From NCBI GenBank assembly GCA_001792895.1, contig MARA01000031.1:1-64000 (forward strand): DNA of 64,000 nucleotides. The letters are read 5' to 3'. Of the stretch, positions 11,738 through 23,555 are shown piece by piece (position 1 is the first letter of the stretch; every line of letters starts with the position of its first letter). A program made the translations under genes and the position numbers. This stretch comes from Lentinus brumalis (Eukaryota; Basidiomycota; Agaricomycetes; Polyporales; Polyporaceae). The notes below the pieces were generated by a model. The model ran no database searches, had not been told where the DNA came from, and worked only from the letters and a program-made list of their open reading frames with translations.

Positions 11738-12331
11738 ACAGCACTTTCCCTTTCACTCTTCCGACCCCAACCTTATTGACCACTAACATACACACATGAC
11801 GACATGCCTTCGCCTCGCTCCATCCTCCTCCCAACTCTTCCTTGAACGTTCATACTTGATCCTCATTTGAAACTGCCCATTCGCTCCTACAGGCCCGCAT
11901 GTAGCGTGCCACATCCACGACGTACGCTCTGCGCATCCTTCCCTGTTCCCGGCTACATAACACTGCATACTATACGACTTGACTCATTGAAAAAGACCCT
12001 ACCAAACACATATGGCCATAGTGCCAGGTTTACCTGGATGACTCGAGTGGGATTCGAACCTGCCAACGTCTAACTGATCACAGCAGAAGCGTTGCCTACT
12101 ACACAGCCCGCTTCCCAACTAAGCTAAAACTACGTGTATACGACAATCGACTGCAGCATGGACACTCGTGGCCAGGTCTGCCCGGAGGGGCCCTGTCCTT
12201 ATGCAAACATCTAGCCAAATCATGCCAGAGCTCATGAGAATGCGGGAGGGACAAACTGGGAGAAAATGCGATGCAGCGATAGCAGAGAGTAACCAATCCC
12301 AAATCGAAATCACCGTCCGAAGAACTTCCCC
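11738..12331. other. Helitron 3' side and tRNA-like element
   Basis: Non-coding. It should contain the Helitron 3' end, but I found no convincing hairpin followed by CTRR. A tRNA-like element lies at 12040-12128. Confidence 0.4.
12040..12128 (-). tRNA. tRNA-like element, possibly with an intron
   Basis: Minus strand. A-box-like TAGCTTAGTTGGGAAGC forms a clean 4-bp D stem (GCTT/AAGC), and B-box-like GGTTCGAATCC follows about 50 nt later, long enough for an intron in the anticodon loop. The T stem has two mismatches and the acceptor arms do not pair, so the element may be degenerate. The anticodon is not resolved. Confidence 0.3.
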
Positions 12332-15300
12332 TCACTCCTCCGCCTCGTCGTCCAAGCCGTCCATCATCCCCAACAGGTTCCCGTCCGCACCGACCGGTGC
12401 CTCGTACACCGCGAACGCCGTCTTCGTCTTCGCGTTCGCATCCGGCACGACGATCTTCGCGGCCGCCGCCTCCTCCTCGACCTGCCCGGCGGACGTCCAG
12501 CCCTTCTGGCGGTCCGCGAACACCTCCGGACGGCGGTCGAGCAGCACCTCGAGCTCCTCGTCGCTGATCACGCTCGCCTTGCCCGCCTCCGTGTTCGGCA
12601 CGACCTGGATCCGCTCGCCCTCGAGCCGGTGCAGCTCCATCGCCATCTCCGCGAGCGCCTGGTTCTTGCTGCGTTTCGCCGCCGTCGGGTTCACGAACTC
12701 GCCCTTGGCGATGACAAGCGTCTCGAGCCGCCGCTTCTCTGTTGCGCGCTGGAGGATCTTCGTCTCGATGGTGTGTGCGCAGAGTAGGCGGAAGATGAGG
12801 ACGGGTCGTGTCTGGCCAATGCGGTGCGCACGGTCCTGCGCCTGCAGATCCGCTTGTGGGTTCTACATACGCTACGATATCAGAAGGTGAACAAGCGTGG
12901 ATGATATGGTACATACCCAGTCCTGGTCGTAGAAGATGACCGTGTCAGCAGCGACAAGGTTGATACCCAAACCACCTGAACGCGTGCTCAGGAGGAAGAG
13001 TCTCGGAGCGTCGGGAGCATCGCCGCCCTCCTGGAAGCGACGGATGTCCTCCTTACGCGACTCCATATCCATGCTGCCGTCGATCCGACATGTCGGCCAC
13101 CCCTTGAATTCCTGGGCCCAGTCCTGGTTCACGCCGTTAGGATCGCGACCTCCGGCGCTCAGTAAATGGCAGAAGGCGTACCTCGATGATGTCCAACATC
13201 GTCGTAAACTGGCTGAAGAGCAGCACCTTGTGACCCTGCGCGAAGAGTGCGTCAAGCAGCCGCTCGAGGACCATCATCTTTCCACTCGCAGTAACGAGCT
13301 CCTGACTGAGCAGTGGTTCGCGGGTGTTCGGGTCCTTCGGCCAGTGGAAGAGGTACGGGTGCTGGCAGACCTTACGCAACTGCATGATGACGTTCTTGAG
13401 GTTCTTGTTGTTCACCTCCTTCGCTGTTACGGCGTTCAGCAATGCTCAACATGGGCCGGGAAAGGAAAGGGCTCACTTGCTGCGCGCCGCTGCCACTCCA
13501 GGCCGAGCTGCTCGCCAGTCCGTTCGCGCTCCTTGCGTGCCTGCGCCTTGCCCTCGTCCAGCCGCGCGAAGTACTCGTCGTCATCCGAGTCCTCCGCGTA
13601 GTCCCGCGTCGTCTCCTCTCGCAGCCCGCGGCCCTTCCTCGGTTTCTCCCGCACCTCTTCCTTCAGCGGCTTCTCCTCGTCTGAAAGCTCCTCCACAATC
13701 TTCGACCCGCCATTGATCTGTTCCGCCTCCTCGCGCAGCTCCTTGATGAGGTACTGACGAAGTGCAGTGTCGCCCCTGACCGCCACCTCGTACAACTCGC
13801 GCTGACGCTCACTGAGCGGGGTATACAGCACGTACTCCTTCTTCGGCGGGAGTTGCATCTCCACGTCGACCTTCATGCGCCGCAGGAGGAACGGCCGCAG
13901 GATGTCGTGCAGCGACTGGATGAGCTTCTGTTGTCGTTCGGACGTGAGCTTACTCTGGAGACGGCTCTCGTCAAACCTGCATCGCGATTTAGCCAGAGAT
14001 ACCACAGGTATTGAGGTGCACATACCACGACTGGAACGTCGAAAGGTCCCCGAAGAGGTCCGGGAGCACGAAGTTCAACAGTGCCCATAACTCGGACAAG
14101 TTGTTCTGCAGGGGCGTGCCCGTGAGGACCAGTCGCGCCGCGGAAGGAATCCGCTTGATCTCCCGCATGAGCACGCAATCGATGTTCTTCAGTCGGTGCC
14201 CCTCGTCCACGACGATGAAGCCCCAGTGGTACTTTGCGAGCTCCGCACGGTCGTTGATGACGATCTGGTACGTCGTCAGCACGACCGGGAAGTTCGTCTT
14301 CTGGTGCGGCTTCAGCGGGTGCTCGTTCTGCTCCTCTGCTGAGGGGTCCTCGTCGATGGCCATCGAATCCTCGAACTCGGACGAACCGGCTTCCTCCTGC
14401 ACGCGTGCGCGAGTCTTAGCGGGGGCTCGTCCACCACGCCTCCCGCGCGGAGTTGCCTTGCTACGAGATGGAGCTTCGTCCTCGGAGCTGTCGTCGTCTC
14501 TCTTCGTACGACCCCTCGTAGCAGCACGGCCTCGTCCGCGTCCCCGACCACGCACCGGTGCTTTCCGCTTCCCTTTCCCTTTCCCTTTGCCCTTCGACGC
14601 GGCAGCTGCTGCCTGCGCCTGCGCCTGCGCTGCTGCAGAGCCGGTCGCCTGGCGATAGTACTCTCTGTCCACCGCGTCCATCACCATCTGCGTCCGCCTG
14701 ATCTCAGCACGCTCCTCCTTCGTGCCGTAGTATGTCACGACCGGAATGTCGGGCGCGAACCGCTCGAATTCGCGTGCCCAGTTGTCGAGCACCGCTAGCG
14801 GACACACGACCATGAAGGGCGCGGGCGTGCGCTCTCGAAGAAACGCGTGAAATGCGATAGTCTGTATGGTCTGCGCAAGGGGTGTGAGCGCAAGGGTCTG
14901 CATGATATGCACGGATTGCGTACCTTTCCAAGACCCATTTCGTCGGCTGTGGCGCGTCAAGAACACTTCGCGACAAGATCGAACGGGCGACGTACCGAGT
15001 ATACCAGAGATACCGTTCTGATGCAGGCCGGCCATCCAGGCTACACCTTCTAGCTGATAGTCCTTCAGAGTCGCGCCAGTGATCAGAGCGGGCTGCTGGA
15101 AAGTTCCTTGCTCTACTTCAGCCTCAACCGTGCCTTCCTCCCCCTCTCCTGCGGGGACAGACCTCCCGTCAGACTTTATTCGCTTTGCGTCCCTTTCGTC
15201 CTCCGAGTCCGATACGATCCGAGCACGCTTCCGGGATGGTCTTACTGGGGCCTTCGCCTTCGACTTGCGGCGCCCATGTGCTAGTCTGACTTGTTCCATC

Positions 15301-16174
15301 TGGTCCTTGAGAAGCGTGACGTAGGTCGCAGACTTCTGCAGCAGTGTCTCGAGTTGCGCGAGGCGCTCATCATCCTCCTATATCCGATGTTAAGACTGCT
15401 CTGAACAAGTAGATCGGAACATGTACCGGCTCGTCCTCTTCTGGCGCGGCCTGCAAACGAACACCATGTCAGCTTCAGGTATCGAACGAAGCCGGAACTT
15501 CGCGGCGACTCGCACGCAACGAATGATTATTTCGCAGCGCCTGTCCTCGCAGTGCTCGTCGATGGAGGCCTGCCCCGGCGATGACTTGCGCTGACTCTCC
15601 TCCGTCCGTGCGTCCCCCAGACTGTCCTGCCCAATTGTCTCTCCGGCGAATATCAAATACTCCAACACGGCAGGCATCTCGGCGTTTCGGACGGGCCAAA
15701 AGGCATGCCAAAGGGCAGAAAGCCGCCGCGCGAGGTTACCTTTCGGCCGGGATTCAGGCTGAAAGGAAACCTTTTGGCCAGTCGTGCTCTGAAATGGGAC
15801 AAAAGGTATCCTCGTGCGGCGTGTATTTGGCCCCTTTTCCCCCGTACAAAACGCGGGTATGCCTGCCGTGCAAGGCCTGTGTCTCGCAGTGCAGCCACCA
15901 GTGTTCATGCCCCATCCCTGACAACCGCCTCTAACACGGGAGCACGTGCTGCAACACACACCTTGACACTGTTCTCAACAAACTCGACCTCCTCGTCGTC
16001 CGTCTTCAGCTGCAGTGAAGCGTAGAGTCAATAACAATGCAGTTCAATGGCAACTTGTGTCCTCACGTCGTCAGGGATGGTCACAGGGCTCGTAGGAGGG
16101 GATGTGGCACGCGTCGAGGGCATGGTTGGCGACCCCGGGGTGCCAGTCGACCGCGACGACGGCGTGGCGGACAT
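12332..16174 (-). CDS. SNF2-family ATPase, Lsh/Irc5 (HELLS) type
   Basis: Chromatin-remodelling ATPase of the nucleus. Start at 16174 ([14 protein letters not shown]). Ten or so exons. The order is: a short acidic N-terminal region with the coiled [18 protein letters not shown] block, basic nuclear-localisation-like [19 protein letters not shown], then [12 protein letters not shown], Walker A DEMGLGKT (its own small exon near 14930-14960), DEGHRLKN box, LTGTPLQNN, and the helicase C half with [30 protein letters not shown] and [11 protein letters not shown]. The closest match from memory is Lsh/Irc5, because of the [10 protein letters not shown] entry and the [13 protein letters not shown] block. 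A Lys/Arg/Gly-rich acidic insert (about 14330-14640) interrupts the first ATPase lobe between the motif Ia region and DEGH. Intron 2 carries a MITE. Function in DNA methylation or recombination is by family analogy. Confidence 0.88.
15666..15870. mobile_element. MITE copy A in SNF2 intron
   Basis: A 205-bp element with inverted ends of about 38 bp: it opens with CACGGCAGGCAT and closes with ATGCCTGCCGTG, and similarity of the arms continues through GCGTTT ... GGG ... AAAAGG. It is flanked by a 3-bp duplication CAA on both sides. The same family occurs at 31795-31982. It has no coding capacity. A CACNN-type end plus a 3-bp duplication recalls CACTA/EnSpm-type DNA transposons, which is inference. 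Confidence 0.85.
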
Positions 16175-16828
16175 GGTATAGTTCGTGCTGTCAGTCAAAT
16201 CAGGATAGACACACGACGAGCAGTAGGATGAGGAGGACGAGGATGGCGGCGTGGAGGACGAGGTTGACGAGGTTGACGGCGCCGAAGGAAATCGGCCACC
16301 GCGTGACCGTTGAGACGCGCTACGTCACAGGTGACATAACGCGACCCGGTCACGCAGACGCCGTCGCGTCTCGACCGCAGTCGCCACTTTCTCAGTCTCT
16401 TCAAAGTCACGAATATATTCCGATCCGGTATCACGTCAACCGATGCGTATACAAATTTGAGTAGCCCGTTACTGACAGATCGTTTGCGCGCACACGCCAC
16501 CTACAAGCGAGACCTTGCCGCCTCAGGCGGCCGTGCAAGACAAGTACACGCTTCGTCGAAGCTGGCAGAGTCAGAAATGGATTGGAAGTTTCAGAAAGCC
16601 TGGGACAGTAATTGGTCATGGGGTACCCGAAGCGATTGCGTCTTGGGAGAGGAGCATGCGAGAGAAGGCGGCAGATGTCTACCATGATACACATCTGGTA
16701 CCTCAGGCAACCTCGGGTGATGGATATTTGCACGTCTGGCAGCTTCAGTTAACGGCCGCCTCTGCCTAGAGAGCAAGTGATCAGACAGCGTACCGTGAGA
16801 CGTGGATAACAAGATAACTCACCAGCAA
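16175..16828. other. intergenic
   Basis: Promoter side of the SNF2 gene and downstream side of the NTPase gene. No gene recognised. Confidence 0.5.
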
Positions 16829-19800
16829 CTATGTGGCAGAGTCGATGGTACCTTCGTCTGCGTCTTCCGCAATCGGATATTCTTCCTTGCTCGGCGGGTC
16901 AGCAAACCGGGATATGTTGTCTGGGTGTGTTGAAACAAGTGGCTGCATCTCCCGTAGGCCACGTCGTACTGGCCGCTCGTAGACCTTCCGCGACAAGACG
17001 TCGCGTCTGTCCCGAAGCATCTCGAGCAGCCTCACCATGTACACGACCTCGTCTTCGTGAATCACCGCAAAGGTCTCATGCGAGGCACCCGCGCACCAGA
17101 TATCATACGCGGTAAACTTGGCGTTCTTCGACTTCTTCGTCTGGGCTGACTGTCGCTGTCCCTCGCTCGGCTGGTTCACAGCCGACTTCTTGGACGCAAG
17201 CGCGAAGACCATGCGCAAAACCGGCGGCGGGTCCTCGACGTCGCTGGCAAACAAGCCACATCTGTATGGGTTGATGTTGGCGAAGACCGAGTACTGGACC
17301 TTGGCCCCGTAGTGCCGGCTGTTCCTCGCCTGAATCAAGATGGCCGTCACCTTCTCCTTCTTCAAGACGGTACCTATCAGGACGGGAACAACGATGTCGA
17401 TGTCGATGTCGTTGTCTGGGCATATGATTGCTGCACCGCGCGAGATGGCAAGGAGAAGGTACTCCTGGTTCACCACGTCGCAGCTCTGCACCTTGATGAA
17501 GTGGTTGAAGTAGACGAACCCGTCCTTGAATGCGTCGCCTAGCGGCGTCTTGAAGGCTTCAGCACTCTGGTAAGCACGTGGGAGGCTGCCTGCGAATGCG
17601 TTGAAGTGAGACTCCCCGAAGAGCGTCCGCAGCAACTGCGAGACGGTGATGATCCGCCGCCGGTAGGCGCCGTCGTACTCGTGAACATTGCCCGCGTCGC
17701 GTATGCCGGTCGGGGAGGCTCCGGGAGGCTCGTCCTCATTCAGAGGGAGTGTGGTCGCGCAATCGCGCGCGTACAGCAACAGTAGGGCGGTGACAAACTC
17801 TCCCCGCGGGCCAAGATCGAGCAGGGAAGACTGCAGGCAGTCGATGATCAGACTGCATGGCTGCAACCCTGTAAGAAATTCAGTTCCCAGGAGTTTACCA
17901 TTCTCCCACCTCAGACCGACCATCGTATTGTACGCGGCTTCTGCCAGGAACGGCTCGGACGCGGAAGTGGTGATGACGGGGGCGAAACCGACGCCAGCAT
18001 ACAGCATTAGACGCATATGGTCGGCTACCAGTGAGCGCTCCATGCTAACGTCTTCTGGGCGTAGGGAGTCCGACAGGAGAACTTTATTGAATTCGATCGG
18101 AATCCGGAAGGCGATGCATGTCAATGCTTGTTTGCGGTCAATTGCACAAGGTGCAGCAGTAGATGACTTGAAGAGCTTCTGACCAGCGAGCGTGAGGATA
18201 CGCTGCCGGGAGGTGTCGTCCTTCGCAGCGTCGTACATGGCGGCAAACCTGAAGATGTCCGAGTCAATGAGTGTGATAGATCGAGAACGGATGACTTACA
18301 ACGGACGCCCCAGATGCACCATGTGGTATGTGGAGGCAACTTCCTCCAGTGTCCACACCTTCTTCCCCGTGATACACTGCGCTAAGACATCGAGGGGCGT
18401 CACTACAATAGGCTCGAACGGACGCGATTCCATCCGCACAATCCGTGCTGAGCTGTTGAGCTGTGGGGGTGGAGAGAATTGTTCGAGCTTGCCCACTGTC
18501 GAGAGAAAGAGAGCAAAGATAGGTAGTTCTCTGATGATATGGAGACCGCGCCGTAGTTCTGCGAAGAGCGTCCACGTAGTATCAGTCGTCTTCGTGTCGA
18601 CCTCGTCGAGCATCTGCGCCTCGTCAAAGGACACGATGACAAGTAGTTTCGAGTCATTCGACTTGGTGCCACCAGGAACCTTCGACAAAAGGTGCTCAGT
18701 CAACGCTCGCGCAGTGGTCTCCACGGTCATCTTCTGCCCTGAACAATCGTAGACGTCTGCCTTTGAGCAAGTCAAAGCATAGGGGCATTATATGAGCGAA
18801 CTAACCTCCTTCGGGCACGTCGACGATACCAGTTGGGCTACCGCCGTGGACGGTGCGACTCGGTGCGCTCTCCGGTGATTTTCTCGCCAAAATCTGGTCG
18901 AAGTCAGGAATTGCATTGGGTGAGAAGCCGAACGCTCACCTCATCCGCTCGTTTGCATACGTCCGAATAGAAATCACGCCGGTACTGGCCGTGCTGCTCG
19001 TACTGCATGCCTTCGCTCATCTTCCTGCGGAATTCGCGCGCAATCTCCTGTACAGCTATGCAGGCGCAGTCAGCAGCACGGACAAAAACGAAGAGAATTG
19101 AACGGTCGACATACAGTCCGAGTTGATAGACTTCACATGCCTGAGTGCAGTCTCGAATAGAGCACACATGAAGACCTGAACTTTCTGCTCCCATAATTGG
19201 ACCTTTTTCCCCTGCAGACTGGCAAACCATTCCCGAACCTCGACGTCCGCCGGCGGGAAAGCTGAATGGACATGCCCAGGTCAGCGTCCTGACGAAGGAT
19301 ACAGTATGCGGGACTAACCATGTGAGCCGAAGTTGAGCGGCAGGCAGAGTATCGTCTTTGCAAGCTCGTCTACCATGCGCGATTTTCCGGTGCCCGAGGA
19401 CTGTGTTACCGCGGCGTAGCGAGCGTATCGCGGGGGCCTTTTGTCGGATCCAAGTAGGTTCGAATTACGCTCTCGAGCGCATCAGGTTTCCCTTTGAACT
19501 CCCTTTGCCAAGACTCAAGGACCACTGGAACGAACAGCGTGAGCATATGAAAGCTGAACGAAGGGAACCACGGACCTCGCTTGTCCTTCTCACTCAATCC
19601 GCCTGGCCAGGCCAAATCTCGTACACGGGAAGGCTCTTCTCGTCTGGCGAACAAAGTACCTATCCGATCGAATCCTGTCAATAACCGATGCCGGCGAACA
19701 TTGTTGTACTAGCACTTACGCGAGTTCAATACACCCTCGAAGTTCCCCTGATCGATGTCTATCTTGAGTTGAGGATCGTCCGCGAACATGCGTTCGGGTG

Positions 19801-20107
19801 GGTCGGCATTGAGAGAAATCTCAGGCTGGGCTTCCGCGATGAGCGCTTTCATCTGTTGCAAGATGACCGATGGATACATCTTGACAGCGGCGCTGGTCAA
19901 TGAGACGAACTTCTCCATCTCCTGCAAGCAATGATCATATGTTTGCGATGTCAATTCGGGCGGATGCTTGCGCCGATCCTTGGAGGTCGCGTGCGGTGTC
20001 GGCGAAGACATGCTGGAGCTACCGAGTGTGCCCTGATAGTCGACGGAGCGAAGCCTCTTATGATCCTGTTCTTCTGAAGAGTCTGAATTTAATCGTTTGG
20101 TGGACAT
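16829..20107 (-). CDS. P-loop NTPase with PD-(D/E)XK-like C-terminus (Crinkler/RHS type)
   Basis: Large multi-exon gene; ATG at 20107 (MSTKRLNSDSSEEQDHKRL), last exon 16829-18238. An N-terminal helical region is followed by Walker A (QSSGTGKSRMVDELAKTI, about 19380-19420) and Walker B LLVIVSFDEAQML (near 18620). Then the GRPLF signature (HMVHLGRPLF) and a long helical domain. The last third has AAIICPDNDIDIDIVVPV ... TAILIQARNS, the layout of a restriction-endonuclease-like fold (Asp, then hydrophobic-Q-x-K). Here the usual Lys is Arg (QAR), so catalysis is uncertain. Such NTPase-nuclease proteins are the architecture described for the Crinkler-RHS effector class and are very numerous in Agaricomycetes; role in conflict or host interaction is inference. 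Exon boundaries in 18780-19700 are approximate. Confidence 0.75.
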
Positions 20108-20246
20108 CGGCTGGTGGTGATTTCTGGGAGGAGGAGGAGGGCAGTGTTGTCTCCCCTAGGCAGCCCACGATACGACAAATTTTGATACGGGACCACTCGG
20201 TTTTTGTCGTCAAACACACGCAGACTAAGGGCAGTGGTGGTTTGGT

Positions 20247-22510
20247 GAGGAGGTCGCAACTGCTGACTAATCAATACACACGCGTCCGAAGTAAGTACGT
20301 CTACTTACTGTACCCAGGATACTTACCCTCGCTCGACTACTTACATCCACATTCACAGCACCAGGACTTGGGTAGGACGATGCTATTGATGTGTATATTG
20401 GCTGCAAGCTGACCTCCATCATTGGTACTCCACAGCATTGCATTGACTGCCAGCAAACTGGAATGTGATCGTAAAGTCGCTACGCGCGGCGTAAGATCAC
20501 GAGAGGTCTTCCTGACCCAAGGACATGTCTCAGCATCATTGAATGCTTGCTTTGAGCACCATGTGCGAGAACAAGACCATTGGTGAGTGTAATGAATGTA
20601 CTGCATGTCATATCCGACTCATACAGTGAGCGAGGTAACTTGAAGTACCACATAGGCGCCGCGAGACACCTAACGACTCTAACGACTCCTTCAAGCTCTC
20701 ATACCCGCCTTCCATGAGGCTACTCCTACATTGTTGTCCCAGGACAAGAGGCATCTTTCCTCAACTAGCGTAGGCTGCGACGATCGCGACGCGGATGTCA
20801 CGTGCTGAGAAGGAGAACAAGGGCCGCATGAGACTGCATCCTCCCTTGAAATTGCAGAAGGCGGGACGAGTTATCGTCCAGCTGATATCTCTGGTAAGTG
20901 CATTATACACAACACTCGCGGAACGTGCTTCGATCTCACTGCCTCGCTCCAGGAGCATGTCGTACCACAAGACCAAGACATCGCACCCGCAGAGTCCTAT
21001 CCGACTGGATGTACCTGCAACTCACATAGACTCCTGTCCCTCCATTCTCGACTTTCCACTCCGAGGACACGGACCGCTGATCCCGACATCGCGGTCGAAC
21101 GACTCCTCCTCCATCTGCCGAATTATGACCAGCCTGCCTCGTGTTGCAGCTTTTTTGGCTTCCATTCGCACCCCGCGCTCACAATTGGCCTCTCGGTCCT
21201 CTCGAACGTTCTCCTGCCCGGCCGTCATGCTCCCGGCATGGCGTTCTGGACGGACCTTGGACGAATCCTAATGGCCATCTAAAAGCATCTAAACCGTTGC
21301 AGGCCAGGGTTCTATCCCACGTCGGGGCGCACGCAGTTGACGCCAGCGGTAAGTCGGTCACCCGACGCCGTACTATGCACCCCCATGCTCGTAACGCATT
21401 GGCGAGGCGTGGTGCCAGCCCACAAGCTGTATCAGCGACAGGCTTCAGAGTCCCGAACATGGCCCGCAGCCCGGCGGGACGCGTGCAAGACGCACATTTA
21501 CACTCGCCATCAGGCACTAGCTTGGCCATCTTCGGCGAATCTCCCCACATTTAATTTCCTCCGAGGCCAACCGAGACGCGGTTCGGCGTGTTTATCGCCA
21601 TGCGAAGCGGTCTGGGAATCTCGATGGCCCATGCTCGTGGGTGTTGATGGCGCGGGCCATGGCCACCGTCCTCCCTATAGTATGTAAGTGCGCTGCATTG
21701 TCCTCTGTTTATCTCTCCCCTCTGCTCTCTGCTTTGCTCTTCGTGTCCGACTCTTGCCTCAACCCATCCGCTCTCTACCTCCCCGCCCCGCACTCCTCGG
21801 ACGCAATGCTCTTCCCGAGCCTTCCGTCGCTCTCTGCCCTCCTCCTCGTGCTCAGCCTCTGCGGCCCCGCGACCCTCGCGCGCAACATCCCCGTGGTGCA
21901 CCAGCACCTCGCGCGCGGCGCCGAATCCCACCAGTGGACCAACGGCCAGCGCCTCGCAGCGGGCCTGCCCCCGCACGCACCCCGCAAGCTGATGCGCGCC
22001 ACCCCGACCGAGCCCAACGTCGCGAAACGCCACGCCCCGAGTGCCAGCCCGAGCCTTTCGGCGTTCGCGAACCTGCCCATGTACGTCGCATTGTCTCCTG
22101 TGCCGTCTTGTTCTCCGTCTCAAGACTCACCGCCCCTCGCAGCGCCGCCACCGAGACGCGCACCGGCCGCATCGAAGCCCGCACCGTCGCAGACGACGCC
22201 TCCCTTGGTTTCGTCCAGCTCTCATCAGTCGAGGGTTCCGGCGTGTGAGTGCAGTACCCCGCATCACCATCTCCGTTCGATCGCTCACTGGAGCGCTCGT
22301 GCCTGATTTTCCTGCCCGCCGCTGTGCTGCTGTACGCTGCCTGCCGTTGCTCGCGTGTTGATGGCGCCCGACTCGCAACAGGAGCCTCAAGTTTGCCAAA
22401 GAGCCAGACGACGCCAGCGTTGTGACGTTCACCAGCTCCGGCTTGACGCCCTTCGACATCGTGACGGTGAGTCTGACCTTGGCACGGGCGCTGATCGTCG
22501 ATCGCGTCTG
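20247..22510 (+). repeat. segmental duplication, copy 1
   Basis: Direct repeat of 31474-33945. It opens with GAGGAGGTCGCAACTGCTGA. The first 500 bp or so are clearly diverged from copy 2, while about 20945-21960 is essentially identical to its partner. It ends inside the secreted-protein gene. Copy 2 differs by a MITE insertion and a 15-bp indel. A possible short two-exon frame (RAEKENK ... near 20800, donor GTAAGT at about 20892) is preserved in both copies but has no recognisable family. Confidence 0.95.
21806..22510 (+). pseudogene. secreted protein, 5' fragment (copy 1)
   Basis: Starts with a signal peptide (MLFPSLPSLSALLLVLSLCG) followed by the WTNGQRLAAGLPP segment common in secreted basidiomycete proteins of unknown function. 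Exons 21806-22080, 22143-22244 and 22382-22466 splice in phase (LGFVQLSSVEGSG; VVTFTSSGLTPFDIV). Homology to copy 2 ends about 45 bp into the next intron, so the last exons are missing. Frame is intact as far as it goes, unlike copy 2. It could still make a shortened protein. Confidence 0.7.
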
Positions 22511-23420
22511 GTAGCCTCGTGGTGAGGTTATCAGCGGAGTGCGAACAGACACACCAGATGCAAGCCTTACCTTAGGGTGTTCTGGGGGGCCTATAGGGAC
22601 GGTAAGGTGTGCTGGGAGGTCTATAGGGATGATGAGGGGTGTAGGATTGCAGGGACTGCGAGGGGCGGTCAGAGAGACTCAGAGAGATAGAGAGGACAGT
22701 GCGGTCGTGGGCTTGGGTGGGAGCAGGAGCGCGATGTCGTAGCTTCACTGTCGAGCTGTTGTACGCGTCGTCCATGCAGAGAAATATATCTTGTTCGCTT
22801 GTCTATGTCGTGAATGCAGAGCATGCTTGCAAAGGAGTCCCGCGGTTGCAGGGAGAAGACACAGTGCGCTGCAGCGGCTCTGTCGTATATTCAACAGTCT
22901 ACTGGAACTGTACATGCGGTGGTCGTGCTACTCGTCACGCTCGCAGGACGCTACAGAGGCACAAACACGTTCTGGCGGACTTCGCGTCAGGACGCGCGCG
23001 GGCGCCTATTCCGGGACTTTGCGCGTTCCGTCAAGTCTGCGACTCTGCTCTCGACCACCACCTTCGCCCACCGTCGCCGCCTCATCCTGCCGTCTCAGTC
23101 TCTGCTACGCGCCGCTTGCTCTGAACGTCTTGATACTGCTGTGATCCTGTGAACTTCGCGTGAGCTACATCAGCGGTGGCCTCTCAGATTCACTGAAATG
23201 CTTCGCACCTCGGGAGCTCGTCGATGGAGCCCTGCTCGAACAATCGTCAAACGGGGCCTCGAGGCGGCCGCATGGACACGTTGGGACTACATGGAAATCT
23301 CCTGCAAGTCGCTCTGGTGAGCAGGAGTTATGCAGCACGACGCATACTTACGTGAGGTACGTACCAGTCATCTAGGCCGGCAGCGAGCGCGACTCTTGCC
23401 GAGGATCGTCGAACGACGCG
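22511..23420. other. no gene resolved
   Basis: Follows the truncated secreted-protein gene. The right-hand end holds the first unit of the 157-bp tandem repeat. No frame with known motifs. Confidence 0.4.
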
Positions 23421-23555
23421 TCACCCCGTCAAATACACACGTCGTGATCGACGCTTCCTGCAGGTTTGCACGGTGAGTAGGAAAATTTGCAGCACGACGC
23501 ATACAGGTACGTACCAGTCGTCTACGGCGGCAGCGAGCTCGACTCGCGCTGGGTG
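23301..23555 (-). repeat. 157-bp tandem exon-intron repeat
   Basis: Two units offset by 157 bp share TCCTGCARGT, GGTGAG, GCAGCACGACGCATAC, GGTACGTACCAGTC and GGCAGCGAG blocks. Read on the minus strand, each unit is the end of an exon (CTCGCTGCCG ... GACTG) followed by an intron GTACGTACC ... CTCACC ... TGCAG and the start of the next exon. The lower unit (23300-23395) lies beyond the stop codon of the gene above it. A weaker third unit may lie near 23810-23910. Confidence 0.75.

Noticed and set aside
12168..12890. 240-codon plus-strand frame
   Set aside because: It is the antisense shadow of the SNF2 last exon; composition is Ser/Arg-rich with no motif.
21179..21550. Cys-containing minus-strand frame conserved in both duplication copies
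   Set aside because: Conservation is explained by the near identity of the copies; no motif and no splice support.
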